Origin: Acetobacter musti
GTDB taxonomy: Bacteria > Pseudomonadota > Alphaproteobacteria > Acetobacterales > Acetobacteraceae
Reading direction: 5' to 3'
DNA: 64,000 nucleotides
Assembly (NCBI RefSeq): GCF_011516835.1
Contig: NZ_WOTB01000019.1
Span: 1 to 64,000 of the forward strand
Notes under the pieces: model-generated
Database searches by the model: none
What the model saw: only the letters and a program-made list of their open reading frames with translations
Told to the model about the DNA's origin: nothing
In this document: in pieces, positions 40,461 through 49,481 of the stretch
How the letters are laid out: the number at the start of each line of letters is the position of its first letter
How positions within the stretch are numbered: position 1 is the first letter of the stretch
Translations under genes and position numbers: made by a program

Positions 40461-40934
40461 TCAAAGACCAAGCTCAGTCAGAGACGGATACTCATCCGGA
40501 CGGCGTCCGGACGGCCAGTGGAATTTTCGGTCACTTTCGGAAATCAGTGTATCGTTGATACTGGCGATCCGACGGCGCATCAGACCATGCGCGTCGAACT
40601 CCCATAATTCGTTGCCATAGGAACGGAACCACTGACCGCTGTCATCGTGCCATTCGTAGATAAAGCGGACGGCGATGCGGTTGTCGTGAAAGCTCCAGAG
40701 TTCCTTGATCAGACGGTAATCCTGCTCCCGGCTCCATTTGCGCTCCAGAAAACCGATGATGGCATCGCGCCCCTGAAGAAATTCATCGCGGTTGCGCCAG
40801 TGGCTGTCGGATGTGTAGGCGCCGGCGACACGCTGCGGATCGCGCGTGTTCCAGGCGTCTTCCGCGAGGCGGACTTTCCGGGCAGCAGCCTCAGCGGTTG
40901 TAAAAGGCGGGAGCGGCGGACGTTCGGTATCCAT
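40461..40934 (-). CDS. NTF2-like protein, DUF1348 family
   Basis: 157 aa from the ATG ending at 40934; a longer frame to 41102 would overlap the divergent hydrolase. Sequence such as [72 protein letters not shown] and a terminal [17 protein letters not shown] is characteristic of the DUF1348 SnoaL-like fold. Function unknown. Confidence 0.9.
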   Translation of the reverse strand: MDTERPPLPPFTTAEAAARKVRLAEDAWNTRDPQRVAGAYTSDSHWRNRDEFLQGRDAIIGFLERKWSREQDYRLIKELWSFHDNRIAVRFIYEWHDDSGQWFRSYGNELWEFDAHGLMRRRIASINDTLISESDRKFHWPSGRRPDEYPSLTELGL

Positions 40935-41073
40935 GGTCGGGAGCCTTTCCGGCTGGCGGGTTTCACTTCGTGCATTGATCATGCGCCCGATACCGGACCG
41001 GGTCCATCCGCGCGGCACTTCGTTCCGGGACCGAACTCTTGCCGGATTTTCCGGAGAGGTTAATACTGCCGCC

Positions 41074-42123
41074 ATGACCCTGTATCGCCGCGCCTTCCTC
41101 AATCATACGCTTTCCGCTGCCGTCCTGGCTGCCTCGGTGCGCATCCCCGCGGTTTCCGCCGCGCCAGTCCGCCGGAAGGTCATTTTCGACACCGATCCGG
41201 GCGTGGATGATACGATGGCGCTGCTCCTGCTTCGCTATACACCGACAATCGATCTGATCGGCATCACGACGGCCTCGGGTAATGGCAAAATCGCGACAAC
41301 GACGAGAAATGCCCTTTATCTCGCGGACAAGTTTCAGATCAGCGCGCCGGTAGCCATGGGACAGGGGCCGTCTCTGGACGGTGTGACGTCCGGGCCGCCT
41401 GTAAATGTTCATGGAAAAAATGCGCTGGGAGATATCCCGATCCCACCAGTCCGCCGGAAAGTGATCGATAAACCGGCCCATGATCTTCTGATCGATCTCA
41501 TCCGGTCCAACCCGCATGAAGTCACGCTTGTCGCCACCGGACATATGACCAATCTCGCACTGGCGTTGCGAAAAGCCCCGGAGATTGCGTCGCTGGTGAA
41601 GGAAGTCGTGCTGATGGGCGGGGCGTTCGGGTATAACGGCGCGCGCGGCAATATCACCCCGGCGGCGGAAGCGAATTTTCACGGCGATCCGCGGGCAGCG
41701 GATGAGGTGTGCGGCGCATCATGGCCACTGACGATTGTCGGCCTCGACGTAACCACTCAGACGATCATGACGGATGCCTATTTCGCTGACCTGCGGGATC
41801 ACGGTGGCGCGGCAGGCCGGTTCCTGTGGGACGTGACACGGGTCTATATGGATTTTCATAAAAGCCTCGGTGTATCCGGAATCTATGTCCACGATGCGTC
41901 GGCTGCGGCTTTTGTAATTGATCCGTCTCTGTTCCACACAATATCCGGCGCTGTCCGGGTCGCTCAGGGCGGCGTGGCGGATGGCGAGTCCATCGTGAAA
42001 CCGGATGGGCGGAAGTTCCCCCCGGGCGCATGGGATCATCGCCCCTCCCCTTCTGTGTGCGTCGATGTGAACGCGGACGGCGTTCGGGAACTTTTTCGAC
42101 GGACCGTTCTTGCGGCGGGGTAA
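41074..42123 (+). CDS. Secreted inosine-uridine nucleoside hydrolase
   Basis: Cleaves nucleosides to base and ribose. 349 aa starting at ATG 41074 with a twin-arginine-like signal (YRRAFLN, hydrophobic run, cleavage near VSAAP), so it is probably exported folded. The calcium-binding cluster [15 protein letters not shown] (about 38-52) is intact; [35 protein letters not shown] and the late VHDASAAAF complete the family pattern. GGAGAGG lies 14 bases upstream. Divergent from the DUF1348 gene. Confidence 0.92.
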   Translation: MTLYRRAFLNHTLSAAVLAASVRIPAVSAAPVRRKVIFDTDPGVDDTMALLLLRYTPTIDLIGITTASGNGKIATTTRNALYLADKFQISAPVAMGQGPSLDGVTSGPPVNVHGKNALGDIPIPPVRRKVIDKPAHDLLIDLIRSNPHEVTLVATGHMTNLALALRKAPEIASLVKEVVLMGGAFGYNGARGNITPAAEANFHGDPRAADEVCGASWPLTIVGLDVTTQTIMTDAYFADLRDHGGAAGRFLWDVTRVYMDFHKSLGVSGIYVHDASAAAFVIDPSLFHTISGAVRVAQGGVADGESIVKPDGRKFPPGAWDHRPSPSVCVDVNADGVRELFRRTVLAAG

Positions 42124-42227
42124 TGTTGTCAGACCCTGTCTGAAGCTGATGGGATCACAGGCGTCCGCGCCCTGAACCAGCCCGCAAGAAGCTAAGCCTT
42201 TGCCATACAGCCAAAGGTCGGGATATT

Positions 42228-42395
42228 TTACTTCTCCGCATTTCTCGCGACGACGGCATTGGCTTCCCTGACAGCCCGCCCTTCATCGCCGGTGCGTTCG
42301 AGGCATTCATTCGCCACTTTGACCCAAAGCTCCTTCAGTTCCTCCGTATCGGCTTTGTGCGTGTGCTTTTCCGCGTCTTCCGAGGTCCAGGGCAT
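42228..42395 (-). CDS. Small soluble protein of 55 aa
   Basis: Reads MPWTSEDAEKHTHKADTEEL then KELWVKVANECLERTGDEG and ends REANAVVARNAEK. The start has a near-perfect AAGGAGG 7 bases upstream. It resembles a widespread family of about 50-70 aa proteins beginning MPW(T)xxDAxxHT, usually left unnamed and sometimes grouped with ChaB-like proteins; that likeness is from memory. Acidic, helical, no signal. Confidence 0.82.
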   Translation of the reverse strand: MPWTSEDAEKHTHKADTEELKELWVKVANECLERTGDEGRAVREANAVVARNAEK

Positions 42396-42521
42396 GAGAA
42401 AACCTCCTTAAAAGGATCACTGATGCCGGATTCTGAGCCGGAAAGACTGTTCTGGCGAGGAAAAATTACATGCACTGGTGGAAAAAAGGCGTTTGCACAC
42501 TTTGCAGATGCACGTGCGGTG

Positions 42522-42590
42522 GCTTTTCGGGGCTTTGCCCCAAACCCCACAAAGGGATACGGTCCCTTTGATCCCGATTTGTTAAAATAA
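42522..42590 (+). repeat. REP-like double-hairpin element, family A
   Basis: GGGGCTTTGCCCC at 42529-42541 and AAAGGGATACGGTCCCTTT at 42551-42569, then TGATCCCGATTTGTTAAAA. It sits in the 321-bp divergent spacer between the 55-aa gene and the SDR gene. Nothing else gene-like is seen in that spacer. Confidence 0.8.
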
Positions 42591-42716
42591 CAGGAAGGAA
42601 GGGCAAAAGCCTGTGTTTGTTCGGATTTCCCGACCACTCATGTCTGACCTTCCGGAATTGTTCTGCAGGAGTTGTCTTATAAACTATGTGATAAATCCAT
42701 GAACGGGAGAGATGAC

Positions 42717-43478
42717 ATGAGCAGCACGGCACCGATTGCGATCGTAACGGGTGGAGATCGCGGACTTGGCCTCAGCATGGTCCGGCATCTGGCGCAGCAT
42801 GGCGTGGATATCATCCTGACATATCGCAGCAATCTCGAAGGCGCGCAGGCAACTGAGAAGGAACTTACGAGCCTGGGATGCCGCGCGAAAGCATTGCATC
42901 TTGATGTCGCGGAGACCGGCAGTTTTAGCGATTTTGCCTCAGCCGTGGCAGAGACTCTGAAGATCTGGGGCGCTCCGTCGTTTCATTTCCTTGTCAACAA
43001 TGCAGGAATCGGAATTCATGCGTCGCTGATGGAGACGACGGAAGCGCAGTTCGACTCCCTGGTGAACATTCACCTGAAAGGCGTATTTTTTCTGACGCAG
43101 AAACTGCTGCCGCTCATGGCGGATGGCGGCCGGATTCTGAACATCTCCTCCGGTCTGACCCGGTTCGCGCTGCCGGGTTATGCGGCTTACGCGGCCGTCA
43201 AAGGCGCGATCGAGGTGCTGACCCGGTATCAGGCGGTGGAACTGGCCGAACGGAAGATCACGGTAAACACGCTGGCCCCGGGAGCGATCGAGACGGATTT
43301 CGGCGGCGGCGCTGTGCGCGACAACAAGGACATCAACGGCTACATCGCCTCCGTGACCGCGCTGGGACGCGCAGGCCTGCCCGACGATATCGATCGCGTC
43401 GTCGCGGCGCTGCTGGGACCGGATACGGGCTGGGTGAACGCACAGCGGATCGAAGCCTCGGGCGGCATGAAACTGTAA
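42717..43478 (+). CDS. SDR family oxidoreductase (3-ketoacyl-reductase-like)
   Basis: 253 aa from ATG 42717 (GGGAGA 6 bases upstream). TGGDRGLG (about 11-18) binds NAD(P), NNAG is present, catalytic serine in NISSGL and the YxxxK pair in YAAVK. APGAIETDFGGG and the terminal EASGGMKL fit FabG-like reductases acting on small carbonyls. Substrate unknown. Confidence 0.92.
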   Translation: MSSTAPIAIVTGGDRGLGLSMVRHLAQHGVDIILTYRSNLEGAQATEKELTSLGCRAKALHLDVAETGSFSDFASAVAETLKIWGAPSFHFLVNNAGIGIHASLMETTEAQFDSLVNIHLKGVFFLTQKLLPLMADGGRILNISSGLTRFALPGYAAYAAVKGAIEVLTRYQAVELAERKITVNTLAPGAIETDFGGGAVRDNKDINGYIASVTALGRAGLPDDIDRVVAALLGPDTGWVNAQRIEASGGMKL

Positions 43479-43488
43479 CACAGCAGAC

Positions 43489-43526
43489 CGGACCGGTATC
43501 CGGACGCTGCAAGCCATTTTATTAAA
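43489..43526 (+). repeat. REP-like element, family B, truncated
   Basis: CCGGTATCCGGACGCTGCAAGCCATTTTATTAAA, the family B head with one hairpin lost, ending directly at a MITE. Confidence 0.55.
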
Positions 43527-43790
43527 GGGACAGCTCCGGAAGCCACAAACGCATAAAAATTCTCATAGCAAACTGATGATGTTATGATTTTCTGAGGCCC
43601 GGCCCCCTGTCCGTTTCAGACGGAATCAGAGAACACCCGGGCACGAATCCATGATAAAAAATAAAAGTTTCCGAGATCTGCCTTTTTTCAAAAAGGCGGC
43701 GTCTTATGAAGCTTTTTAAAAAAATCTTCAGCAAAAACTTCTTTATAATTCAGAAGGAGTTTCAAGAGAAAGCCCATCCCGCCGAGGCTC
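43527..43790 (-). mobile_element. MITE-like element, copy 4, degraded, inverted
   Basis: The interior matches the family in reverse: AAAGTTTCCGAGATCTGCC, TTTTTTCAAAAAGGCGGCGTCTT, GAAGCTTTTT, ACTTCTTTATAATT. The ends have diverged (GGGACAGCTCCGGAAGCC and CCGCCGAGGCTC). It lies immediately after the AT-rich tail of a truncated REP, the same position as copies 3 and 5. Confidence 0.75.
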
Positions 43791-44221
43791 AGGTCAGACC
43801 CGTTAAAACAGATCCGGACTCCATGAGCGTCAGACAGATTATGCTACGAACACAACAGATCTGAAAACTATACGGCAACATCTCCCAATTCTTTGGCCAC
43901 TTGTCCTGCAACATCTGGTTACTGCCCGGATATCGGCTCAGAGAATTCACACAGCGGATATAACGCATCAGCCGAAACCCGCTCCAGGCGCACGGCGATA
44001 ACGCCGCCACCTGTTTCGGAAAAATCTGCAACGATTTCGTAAAAGCATCATTTGAAAGCATCTTTTCGAACTACATCGTTTCCGGAACCCTCAGACGAAC
44101 GTGGTTTCTGCCCGCAATGAAATAGCAGGCCGGACGCTTTATATCTGTGCCGGGCAGAAGAAAACCGTTCCGTAAACACCGGAGACATCCCGGAATAAGA
44201 ATAACCTGCAGTAAGAATGAG
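43791..44221. other. Spacer, no gene seen
   Basis: About 430 bp of mixed, lower-GC sequence between the MITE and the DUF488 gene. A 90-codon open frame on the minus strand (43789-44061) has no ribosome binding site and no family likeness. Confidence 0.45.
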
Positions 44222-44240
44222 GCACGGATCAGTTCCGTGC
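44222..44240 (-). terminator. Hairpin containing the DUF488 stop codon
   Basis: GCACGGA-TCAGT-TCCGTGC. The loop carries the stop codon of the DUF488 gene (TCA on plus). The minus-strand tail CCTCATTCTTA is moderately T-rich, so weak termination of the hmp-DUF488 transcript is possible. Confidence 0.4.
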
Positions 44241-44591
44241 GCGCAGCCAGTCCGCCAGAACGACAGCTTCATTGTGTTGCGTATCCCGCGCACCATAGAG
44301 AAGCGTTACCCTCCCCTGTCCGGCGATTTTCATAATCTCCGCAACAGCGGCCGGATTGTCATCAAGCTCCGCTTCGTAACGCCGGCGAAATTCGGACCAT
44401 TTTTCCGGATCGTGAGCGAACCATTTACGCAGTTCCGTGGACGGCGCGATATCCCTGAGCCAGAGTGTCAGATGAGCCCGCTCTCTGCTGACCCCGCGAG
44501 GCCAGAGACGATCGACAAGGATACGCGCACCATCATCGGGTCCGGGCGGATCATAGACGCGCCTGACCTGAATGCTGAAAGCCTGCGTCAT
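44229..44591 (-). CDS. DUF488 family protein
   Basis: 120 aa. The family pattern is clear: VRRVYDPPGPDDGARILVDRLWPRGVSRERAHL, WLRDIAPSTELRKWFAHDPEKWSEFRRRY and VTLLYGARDTQHNEAVVL. Biochemical function unknown. It overlaps the end of hmp by 4 bp, so the two are coupled. A role in nitrosative stress follows only from this position. Confidence 0.93.
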   Translation of the reverse strand: MTQAFSIQVRRVYDPPGPDDGARILVDRLWPRGVSRERAHLTLWLRDIAPSTELRKWFAHDPEKWSEFRRRYEAELDDNPAAVAEIMKIAGQGRVTLLYGARDTQHNEAVVLADWLRARN

Positions 44592-45799
44592 GCCACCAGC
44601 GCGGCATCATCGGCGGAGCCGAAGAATTCGTAACGGATCTGTGCCTCCGGCAGACCGGCGGAACGCAGCGTCATCACCATGTCACGCATGAAACTGTCAG
44701 GACCACAGACGTAATATGTAGCATTTTTATCGATCTGGCTTTTCAGCCATTCCGGCGTAATCCGTCCGGCATGACGGGTCATGCCCCTGGTCGACCCGTC
44801 TTCAGACGGCGTCTGCCGGCTGTAGAAGATATCGCTCCGGATCTTTCCCGCTTCTGACAAAGTGCGGATATAATCACCAAAAGCCTCGGTCTGCGCAGTC
44901 CGGGTCCCATGGATATAGCGGACGGAAGACGCTGTCTTTCCTCCAGTCAGAGCACCCAGCATGGACAGCACCGGTGTGAGCCCAACGCCCGCAGTCAGGA
45001 GCACCACCGACGCGGGAGCCGGCGCGGCAAGAATGAAATCGCCTGACGGCGCGGAAACCTGCAGCATTGTGCCGGGCTGCACGCTGTCATGCAGCCAGTC
45101 CGAGACCAACCCGCCAGGGATGCGCCGCACGCTGATCCGGTAAGCCTCGTCTCCAGGCTGCGAGGAAACGCTGTAATTACGACGCTGACTGCCGTGACCG
45201 GGAATATCCAGCCGGAAACTCAGATACTGACCGGGCTGGTGCCGCATGACAGACCCGCCATCCGTCGGTGCAAGCGCGAAAGAGGTGACGGTTTCACACT
45301 CCCGCACACGGTCGCGCACGGTAAAAGAGCGCCATCCCGTCCAGCCGCCGGGAGCGCCAGCATGGATTTCGTAAATCTGTTTCTCGCGTCCGATCAGAAT
45401 GTCGGCGAGGAACCAGTATGCCTTTCCCCAGGCATCCATGATCTCAGGGGTCGCGGCATCCCCCAGGACATGAGCAATAGCCCCGAGCAGCGCGTCGGCG
45501 ACATACGGGTAATGTTCGGGCAGGATATTGAGCCCGACATGTTTTTCGGCAATCCGCTCGACCATTCCCTCCAGATTACCGAGGCTGTCGATATTGCGGG
45601 CATAGGCCAGAACGGCCAGCGCCAGAGCCTTTGGCTGTTCCCCGTCTTCCTGATGCGAGATGTTGAACAGATCGCGTATTTCAGGCTTTTCCAGAAGACG
45701 CCTGTACATTTCTGTTGTGATGTCGAGCCCGCGGGCTTCCAGCGCCGGCACACAGGCGGAGATAACAAAGCGGGTTTTGTCGTCCAGGGGAGCGGCCAT
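44588..45799 (-). CDS. hmp: Nitric oxide dioxygenase (flavohemoglobin)
   Basis: Converts NO to nitrate with O2 and NAD(P)H. 403 aa: globin domain (about 1-140) with proximal histidine in EKHVGLNILPEHYPYV, ferredoxin-reductase FAD domain (about 150-265; QYLSFRLDIPG, RRNYSVSS) and NAD domain (LLTAGVGLTPVLSMLGAL; YYVCGPDSFMRDM). CAGGAG precedes the ATG. Complete. Confidence 0.96.
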   Translation of the reverse strand: MAAPLDDKTRFVISACVPALEARGLDITTEMYRRLLEKPEIRDLFNISHQEDGEQPKALALAVLAYARNIDSLGNLEGMVERIAEKHVGLNILPEHYPYVADALLGAIAHVLGDAATPEIMDAWGKAYWFLADILIGREKQIYEIHAGAPGGWTGWRSFTVRDRVRECETVTSFALAPTDGGSVMRHQPGQYLSFRLDIPGHGSQRRNYSVSSQPGDEAYRISVRRIPGGLVSDWLHDSVQPGTMLQVSAPSGDFILAAPAPASVVLLTAGVGLTPVLSMLGALTGGKTASSVRYIHGTRTAQTEAFGDYIRTLSEAGKIRSDIFYSRQTPSEDGSTRGMTRHAGRITPEWLKSQIDKNATYYVCGPDSFMRDMVMTLRSAGLPEAQIRYEFFGSADDAALVA

Positions 45800-45810
45800 G
45801 ACTGGCTCCT

Positions 45811-45860
45811 GAAATGTATAATACGGTCACCTTTTAGCGTTCGGAAAAAGATGTCAATTA
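45811..45860 (-). promoter_or_regulatory. Upstream region of hmp with small palindrome
   Basis: GTAT-A-ATAC at 45816-45824 lies close before the ribosome binding site, and TTGACATCTTTTTCC (minus strand) is further upstream. NsrR or NnrR control of hmp is common, but I cannot fit either consensus convincingly. Confidence 0.3.
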
Positions 45861-45916
45861 TATCAGCAATGTGCATCGCTCATGCCACAGCCCCGGACCG
45901 CGCTGCCCTTCACCCT

Positions 45917-45990
45917 GTTATTTTAACAAACCGGGATCAAAGAGACCGCGTCCCTTTGTGGGGCTCGGGGCAAAGCCCCGAAAAACCGCT
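45917..45990 (-). repeat. REP-like double-hairpin element, family A, inverted
   Basis: TTAACAAACCGGGATCAAAGAGACC...GTCCCTTTGTGGGGCTCGGGGCAAAGCCCCG: the family A unit in reverse, about 120 bp upstream of hmp. Confidence 0.78.
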
Positions 45991-46000
45991 TACACAAAAA

Positions 46001-46303
46001 TCTTTTCCTCCTGACTCAGAACAAATGACCTGAAATTTCTGATTCCAGCAGCTTTCTCCAGCATTCTTGCCGGAATTTATTACGCATTGATCAGCGCTGC
46101 CATTTCAGGAACCATAAAAGACCGGTTTTCTCATCTGGCCGGCAGATCGAAAAACCGCATCGTCTGTCAGGCCGCATCACCCACAGGACGCTGACAACTC
46201 TCCGCCATCAGGATTCTTCAATGAAACAACACAAATAAATCGCGGACCAATGAGCCTGTAAGAGACCGGGATCACTGGCGGAAGAACTTTAAAACGGTAC
46301 ATC
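46001..46303 (+). other. Spacer with a possible coding remnant
   Basis: About 300 bp between the hmp upstream REP and the permease gene. Codons 46021-46194 on the plus strand read without a stop as DLKFLIPAAFSSILAGIYY then ALISAAISGTIKDRF and end in CQAASPTGR. There is no start codon. The hydrophobic-then-basic pattern resembles the C-terminus of a membrane transporter. Low certainty. Confidence 0.3.
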
Positions 46304-47632
46304 TTACCGCCGGCGTCCCGCAGAGTACCAGAACGCCGCAGTAAAGAACCCGACATAGTAACCAATATCGGCCCCGCCGAGCCAGCGGGCGACCGGGCCA
46401 GTGTAGAGAGAACTGGTAGAGAAGAGGACAACAGTGAAAACGGAGGTCACCACGAAGATGGTGGCGCCACGCGTCCATCCCTGTGGCGGGATAAGAGCCT
46501 GACCATAAGGACCGGACCGGGCAGCGGAGTGCCCTCCGGTGAGATACCAGTCGGCAAGAACGATCCCACACCACGGAGCAATCCAGTACATCGTGACGAG
46601 CAGATAGTCCGTATAAAGACTGGCGTACCGACCGGCACCCGCGACGGCGAGAACATAACCGAGGGACGCAGTAATGATAGCAGCGGTCACACGGGGAATA
46701 TGGATTCCGGCCGAGATCAGACTGTAGCTGGCAGTGTTGTCGTTGAAAGAATTGCCGGTAATCGAGGACAGGGCGATAGCCGCGAGAGCCAGAGGACCGA
46801 GCGGACCCATGGCATGTTGCAGACTGGCGATAACGGCCGTCGGTGATGGTTCGGCGATGCTGGTGGCGGTCAGCAGGCCGAGAATCTGAAAAGGAACAGC
46901 GGAAGACAGAAGACCGGCAAGAGCCAGAGAGACGACCTTTTTCGGAGATGTGTCTGCCGGCAGATAACGGGTGTAGTCCGAGGAGTATGTCGCCCAGGAA
47001 AGATTGAAGCTGACGAGAATTCCGACGGCAAGCAGAAAGGTGGCGAGGCTGACGGGATGGACAGCCTGAACGATGACCCCGCCATTCGCGGCGAAAGTCA
47101 GACCGATAATGGCAAAGACGATAAGCAGCAGGGCGCCGAGATATTTCTGCAGAGCCTGAACGACATGATGCCCGTAGATGGAGGCGACCATCTGGGTTCC
47201 GGCGAGAATCCCCAGGGCAAGCCAGAATGGCAGCGGGGCACCGCCGAGAGTGAGCAGGGCCACAAGGGCGGCGGCGGCGGGGACGTTGTTCACCGCGTCC
47301 CATCCGACGCAGTAAAGCCAGTTGAGAAAGGAAGGCGGACGAACGCCAATGCGCCCCAGCGCCATCCGTGAGGCTTCCATCTGGGTGAGACCGGTAGCGG
47401 GGCCGACAGCAGCGGCAAGGGCGACGGGGAGGGCGCCGATGATATTGCCGAGCAGGATGGCAAGGATGCCGGCTTTCAGATCGAGACCAAGACTGACAAG
47501 GAGGGCTCCGGTGACCCATCCGCCCGGCCCGAGATTCGGGGAAAAGTGACTCCAGAAAACGCGGTCGATGCGCATGGTCTTGCGTGACGCGGGAACCGGC
47601 TCACAGACGGAGGCGGCGGAGAGGTCTTCCAT
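46304..47632 (-). CDS. NCS1 family nucleobase permease
   Basis: 442 aa from the ATG ending at 47632; an upstream extension to 47779 would read through a REP and is rejected. About 12 membrane helices. NCS1 signs: NLGPGGWVTGALLVSLGLDLKAGI, GPATGLTQMEASRMALG, NWLYCVGWDAVNNV, SWATYSSDYTRYLP and WIAPWCGIVLADWYL. Family members import cytosine, allantoin, hydantoins or thiamine precursors with Na+ or H+; substrate not decidable. Confidence 0.92.
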   Translation of the reverse strand: MEDLSAASVCEPVPASRKTMRIDRVFWSHFSPNLGPGGWVTGALLVSLGLDLKAGILAILLGNIIGALPVALAAAVGPATGLTQMEASRMALGRIGVRPPSFLNWLYCVGWDAVNNVPAAAALVALLTLGGAPLPFWLALGILAGTQMVASIYGHHVVQALQKYLGALLLIVFAIIGLTFAANGGVIVQAVHPVSLATFLLAVGILVSFNLSWATYSSDYTRYLPADTSPKKVVSLALAGLLSSAVPFQILGLLTATSIAEPSPTAVIASLQHAMGPLGPLALAAIALSSITGNSFNDNTASYSLISAGIHIPRVTAAIITASLGYVLAVAGAGRYASLYTDYLLVTMYWIAPWCGIVLADWYLTGGHSAARSGPYGQALIPPQGWTRGATIFVVTSVFTVVLFSTSSLYTGPVARWLGGADIGYYVGFFTAAFWYSAGRRR

Positions 47633-47729
47633 GAGACTGTAGGCGTCATGCTGCAAGGGCCGGGGATCCGTACAGGGGAAATGGTTTCCCGAACCTAATG
47701 ACCGGCGGGGCTTTTGCAAATGCAGCAGA

Positions 47730-47855
47730 ATCCGGGCGCTGCCCGGACCCGTCAAAGACCATGAACCTTTGCAGACCATTTTATTGAATAAATCGCGGCG
47801 CGAAGGATGCTTCGCATGACGCTCCCTGCCAGGTTTCAGGTCAGAGACCCGACCA
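47730..47855 (+). repeat. REP-like element, family B
   Basis: TCCGGGCGCTGCCCGGA, CAAAGACCATGAACCTTTG, CCATTTTATTGAATAAAT, GCGAAGGATGCTTCGC, then CTCCCTGCCAGGTTTCAGG. Complete copy, between the peptidase and permease genes; it is the uninterrupted counterpart of the split copy at 40086. Confidence 0.78.
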
Positions 47856-47872
47856 CCTTTCGGGAACTATCT

Positions 47873-48985
47873 TTACTGCTGAAGCATTTTCCAGGTCTGC
47901 CCCGCCATCCCCGGCGGCAGCGTGGCCTCGAACACGCCCCGGGCGACGGCACGGGAGAGAACATCGGCGGCAAGAGCGCCGATACGGGCCACGGCAAGCG
48001 GGCGCATACTGCCGGGAAGCGGTTTGCGGGCGGTGGAGAGGGCAAAGATCACGTCGCCATCGAACGGCGAGTGAACCGGACGGATGGCGCGGGCAAGACC
48101 ATCCTGAGCCATCATGGCAACACGTCTCAGTTCGTCGGCATCGAGATCAGCGTCCACAGCGATGCAGGCAATGGTGGTGTTGGCGCGGGCAGCGGGATTG
48201 AGTTTGGCCAGTCCCCAGTATTCTTCATCCACATGTTTCGCGGAGGCGCCAAGACCACCGAATTCGTTGCCGGTTTCCAGCGCACCGGCCCAGAAATTGC
48301 GGGTGCCGGGCACGATGACGGACCCGAGGCTGTTGACGGCCACAAGAGCGCCGACGGTAATACCATCGCCCGTGACGAAAGACGCTGAGCCGAGACCGCC
48401 TTTGAGCGAACCGGCCCCGGCGCCATAGCCCGCGCCCCAGGTGCCGAGGTCAAATTTCCGCGTGGTGTGCCCGACGGCCTCCAGCGCGAGAGAGCGATAA
48501 GGCGGGCTGAGCCCCCAGCCCTTGCTCCCGCCATTGGCAAGGTCGAACAGAATGGCCGTGGGCACAATGGGAGATGGCGGCACGCCGGCCTGTTTCGTCA
48601 TGGTAAAGCCACGCCCCCGCGCGCCAAGCCAGGCAGCGACGCCGTCGGCGGCAGCGAGACCGTAAACCGAGCCACCGGACAGGACGATGGCATCGACACT
48701 GCGGACGAGATTGCCGGCAGTCAGCGTGTCCGTCTCGCGGGTACCGGGACCACCGCCACGCACATCCACGGCCGCCGCGCAGCGCTGATCAGGAAGAATA
48801 ACGGTGACACCGGTTCTGACACTGGCATCGTGAGCCTCACCGACGGCCAGACCCGCGACATCGGTGATCAGATTCAGCGGACCGACATGGCCGGGACCCG
48901 GATGAGCAAGATCGGCGGCATGGCCTCGCCGCGTGGCAAGGAACGGCAGGGCAGTGGCAGTCGTGAGAAAGGAGCGTCTGTTCAT
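47873..48985 (-). CDS. P1 family peptidase (DmpA/BapA-like), Tat-exported
   Basis: 370 aa self-processing N-terminal nucleophile hydrolase. A twin-arginine signal (MNRRSFLTTATA ... GHAA) indicates export. Family blocks: TDVAGLAVGEAHD, SGGSVYGLAAADGVAAWL, GTWGAGYGAGAG, and the presumed autocleavage/nucleophile region ARANTTIACIAVDADL followed by MAQDGLARAIRPVHSPFDGD. Such enzymes remove N-terminal or beta-amino residues; substrate unknown. Confidence 0.92.
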   Translation of the reverse strand: MNRRSFLTTATALPFLATRRGHAADLAHPGPGHVGPLNLITDVAGLAVGEAHDASVRTGVTVILPDQRCAAAVDVRGGGPGTRETDTLTAGNLVRSVDAIVLSGGSVYGLAAADGVAAWLGARGRGFTMTKQAGVPPSPIVPTAILFDLANGGSKGWGLSPPYRSLALEAVGHTTRKFDLGTWGAGYGAGAGSLKGGLGSASFVTGDGITVGALVAVNSLGSVIVPGTRNFWAGALETGNEFGGLGASAKHVDEEYWGLAKLNPAARANTTIACIAVDADLDADELRRVAMMAQDGLARAIRPVHSPFDGDVIFALSTARKPLPGSMRPLAVARIGALAADVLSRAVARGVFEATLPPGMAGQTWKMLQQ

Positions 48986-49144
48986 GTATGGATATTCTGT
49001 TTTCCAGAAATGCTCCGGCGAAGCAAAAGGAAATTTTCGTCAGAACGCTATACGGTTTATGATGGATGTCATATCGCTCTTCTTTCCGATATTTGTCTGT
49101 TTTGCAAATACAGACCCGGCGAGGATACTCCTTTCAGAGCACTC

Positions 49145-49191
49145 TCCCGAACCCCGCAAAGGGACGCAGTCCCTATGATCACGATCTGTCA
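49145..49191 (+). repeat. REP-like element, family A, truncated by a MITE
   Basis: CCCGAACCCCGCAAAGGGACGCAGTCCCTATGATCACGATCTGTCA aligns to the family A unit and stops where the MITE begins, at the position of the TTTGTTAA tail. Confidence 0.7.
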
Positions 49192-49292
49192 GAGACTGTT
49201 TCAAAAGCCTGCCCGTGAAACCTCCTCAGATTGTAAAAAGTTTTTGGTGAAGCTTTTTTCAAAAAGCTTCAGAAGACACCGCCCTTTTGAAA
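49192..49292 (+). mobile_element. MITE-like element, copy 5, 5' part only
   Basis: GAGACTGTTTCAAAAGCC left end, TTTTTGGTGAAGCTTTTTTC palindrome and GAAGACACCGCCCTTTTGAAA, then the match ends. The left flank is TCA. The remainder is replaced by an inverted family A REP remnant. Confidence 0.8.
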
Positions 49293-49390
49293 CAAAGGGA
49301 GTGTGCCTCTTTGCAGGGTTCAGAGCAGAGCCCCGAAAAGCAACCTCGCCTGTCTCTGCAAAGTATACAAACACCCAACAAAAAGGAGTG
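49293..49390 (-). repeat. REP-like element, family A, inverted remnant
   Basis: CAAAGGGAGTGTGCCTCTTTGCAGGGTTCAGAGCAGAGCCCCGAAAAGC is a diverged family A unit in reverse. It completes the repeat-filled gap between the P1 peptidase and aldolase genes (48986-49481); no gene is seen in that gap. Confidence 0.6.
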
Positions 49391-49481
49391 AAGGGATCGT
49401 TATACGCAGCACGCCCCCGCATACCTCCTGTTCACGGACACTGGACAGAATCCTGCCCCGCATAACGGAGCAGATCAGCTC

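Noticed and set aside
43789-44061. 90-codon minus-strand frame in the spacer before DUF488
   Set aside because: No start signal, cysteine- and tryptophan-rich random-looking translation, no family likeness.
47633-47779. N-terminal extension of the NCS1 permease
   Set aside because: It translates a REP-like repeat (MVCKGSWSLTGPG), a frame that recurs at other REP copies.
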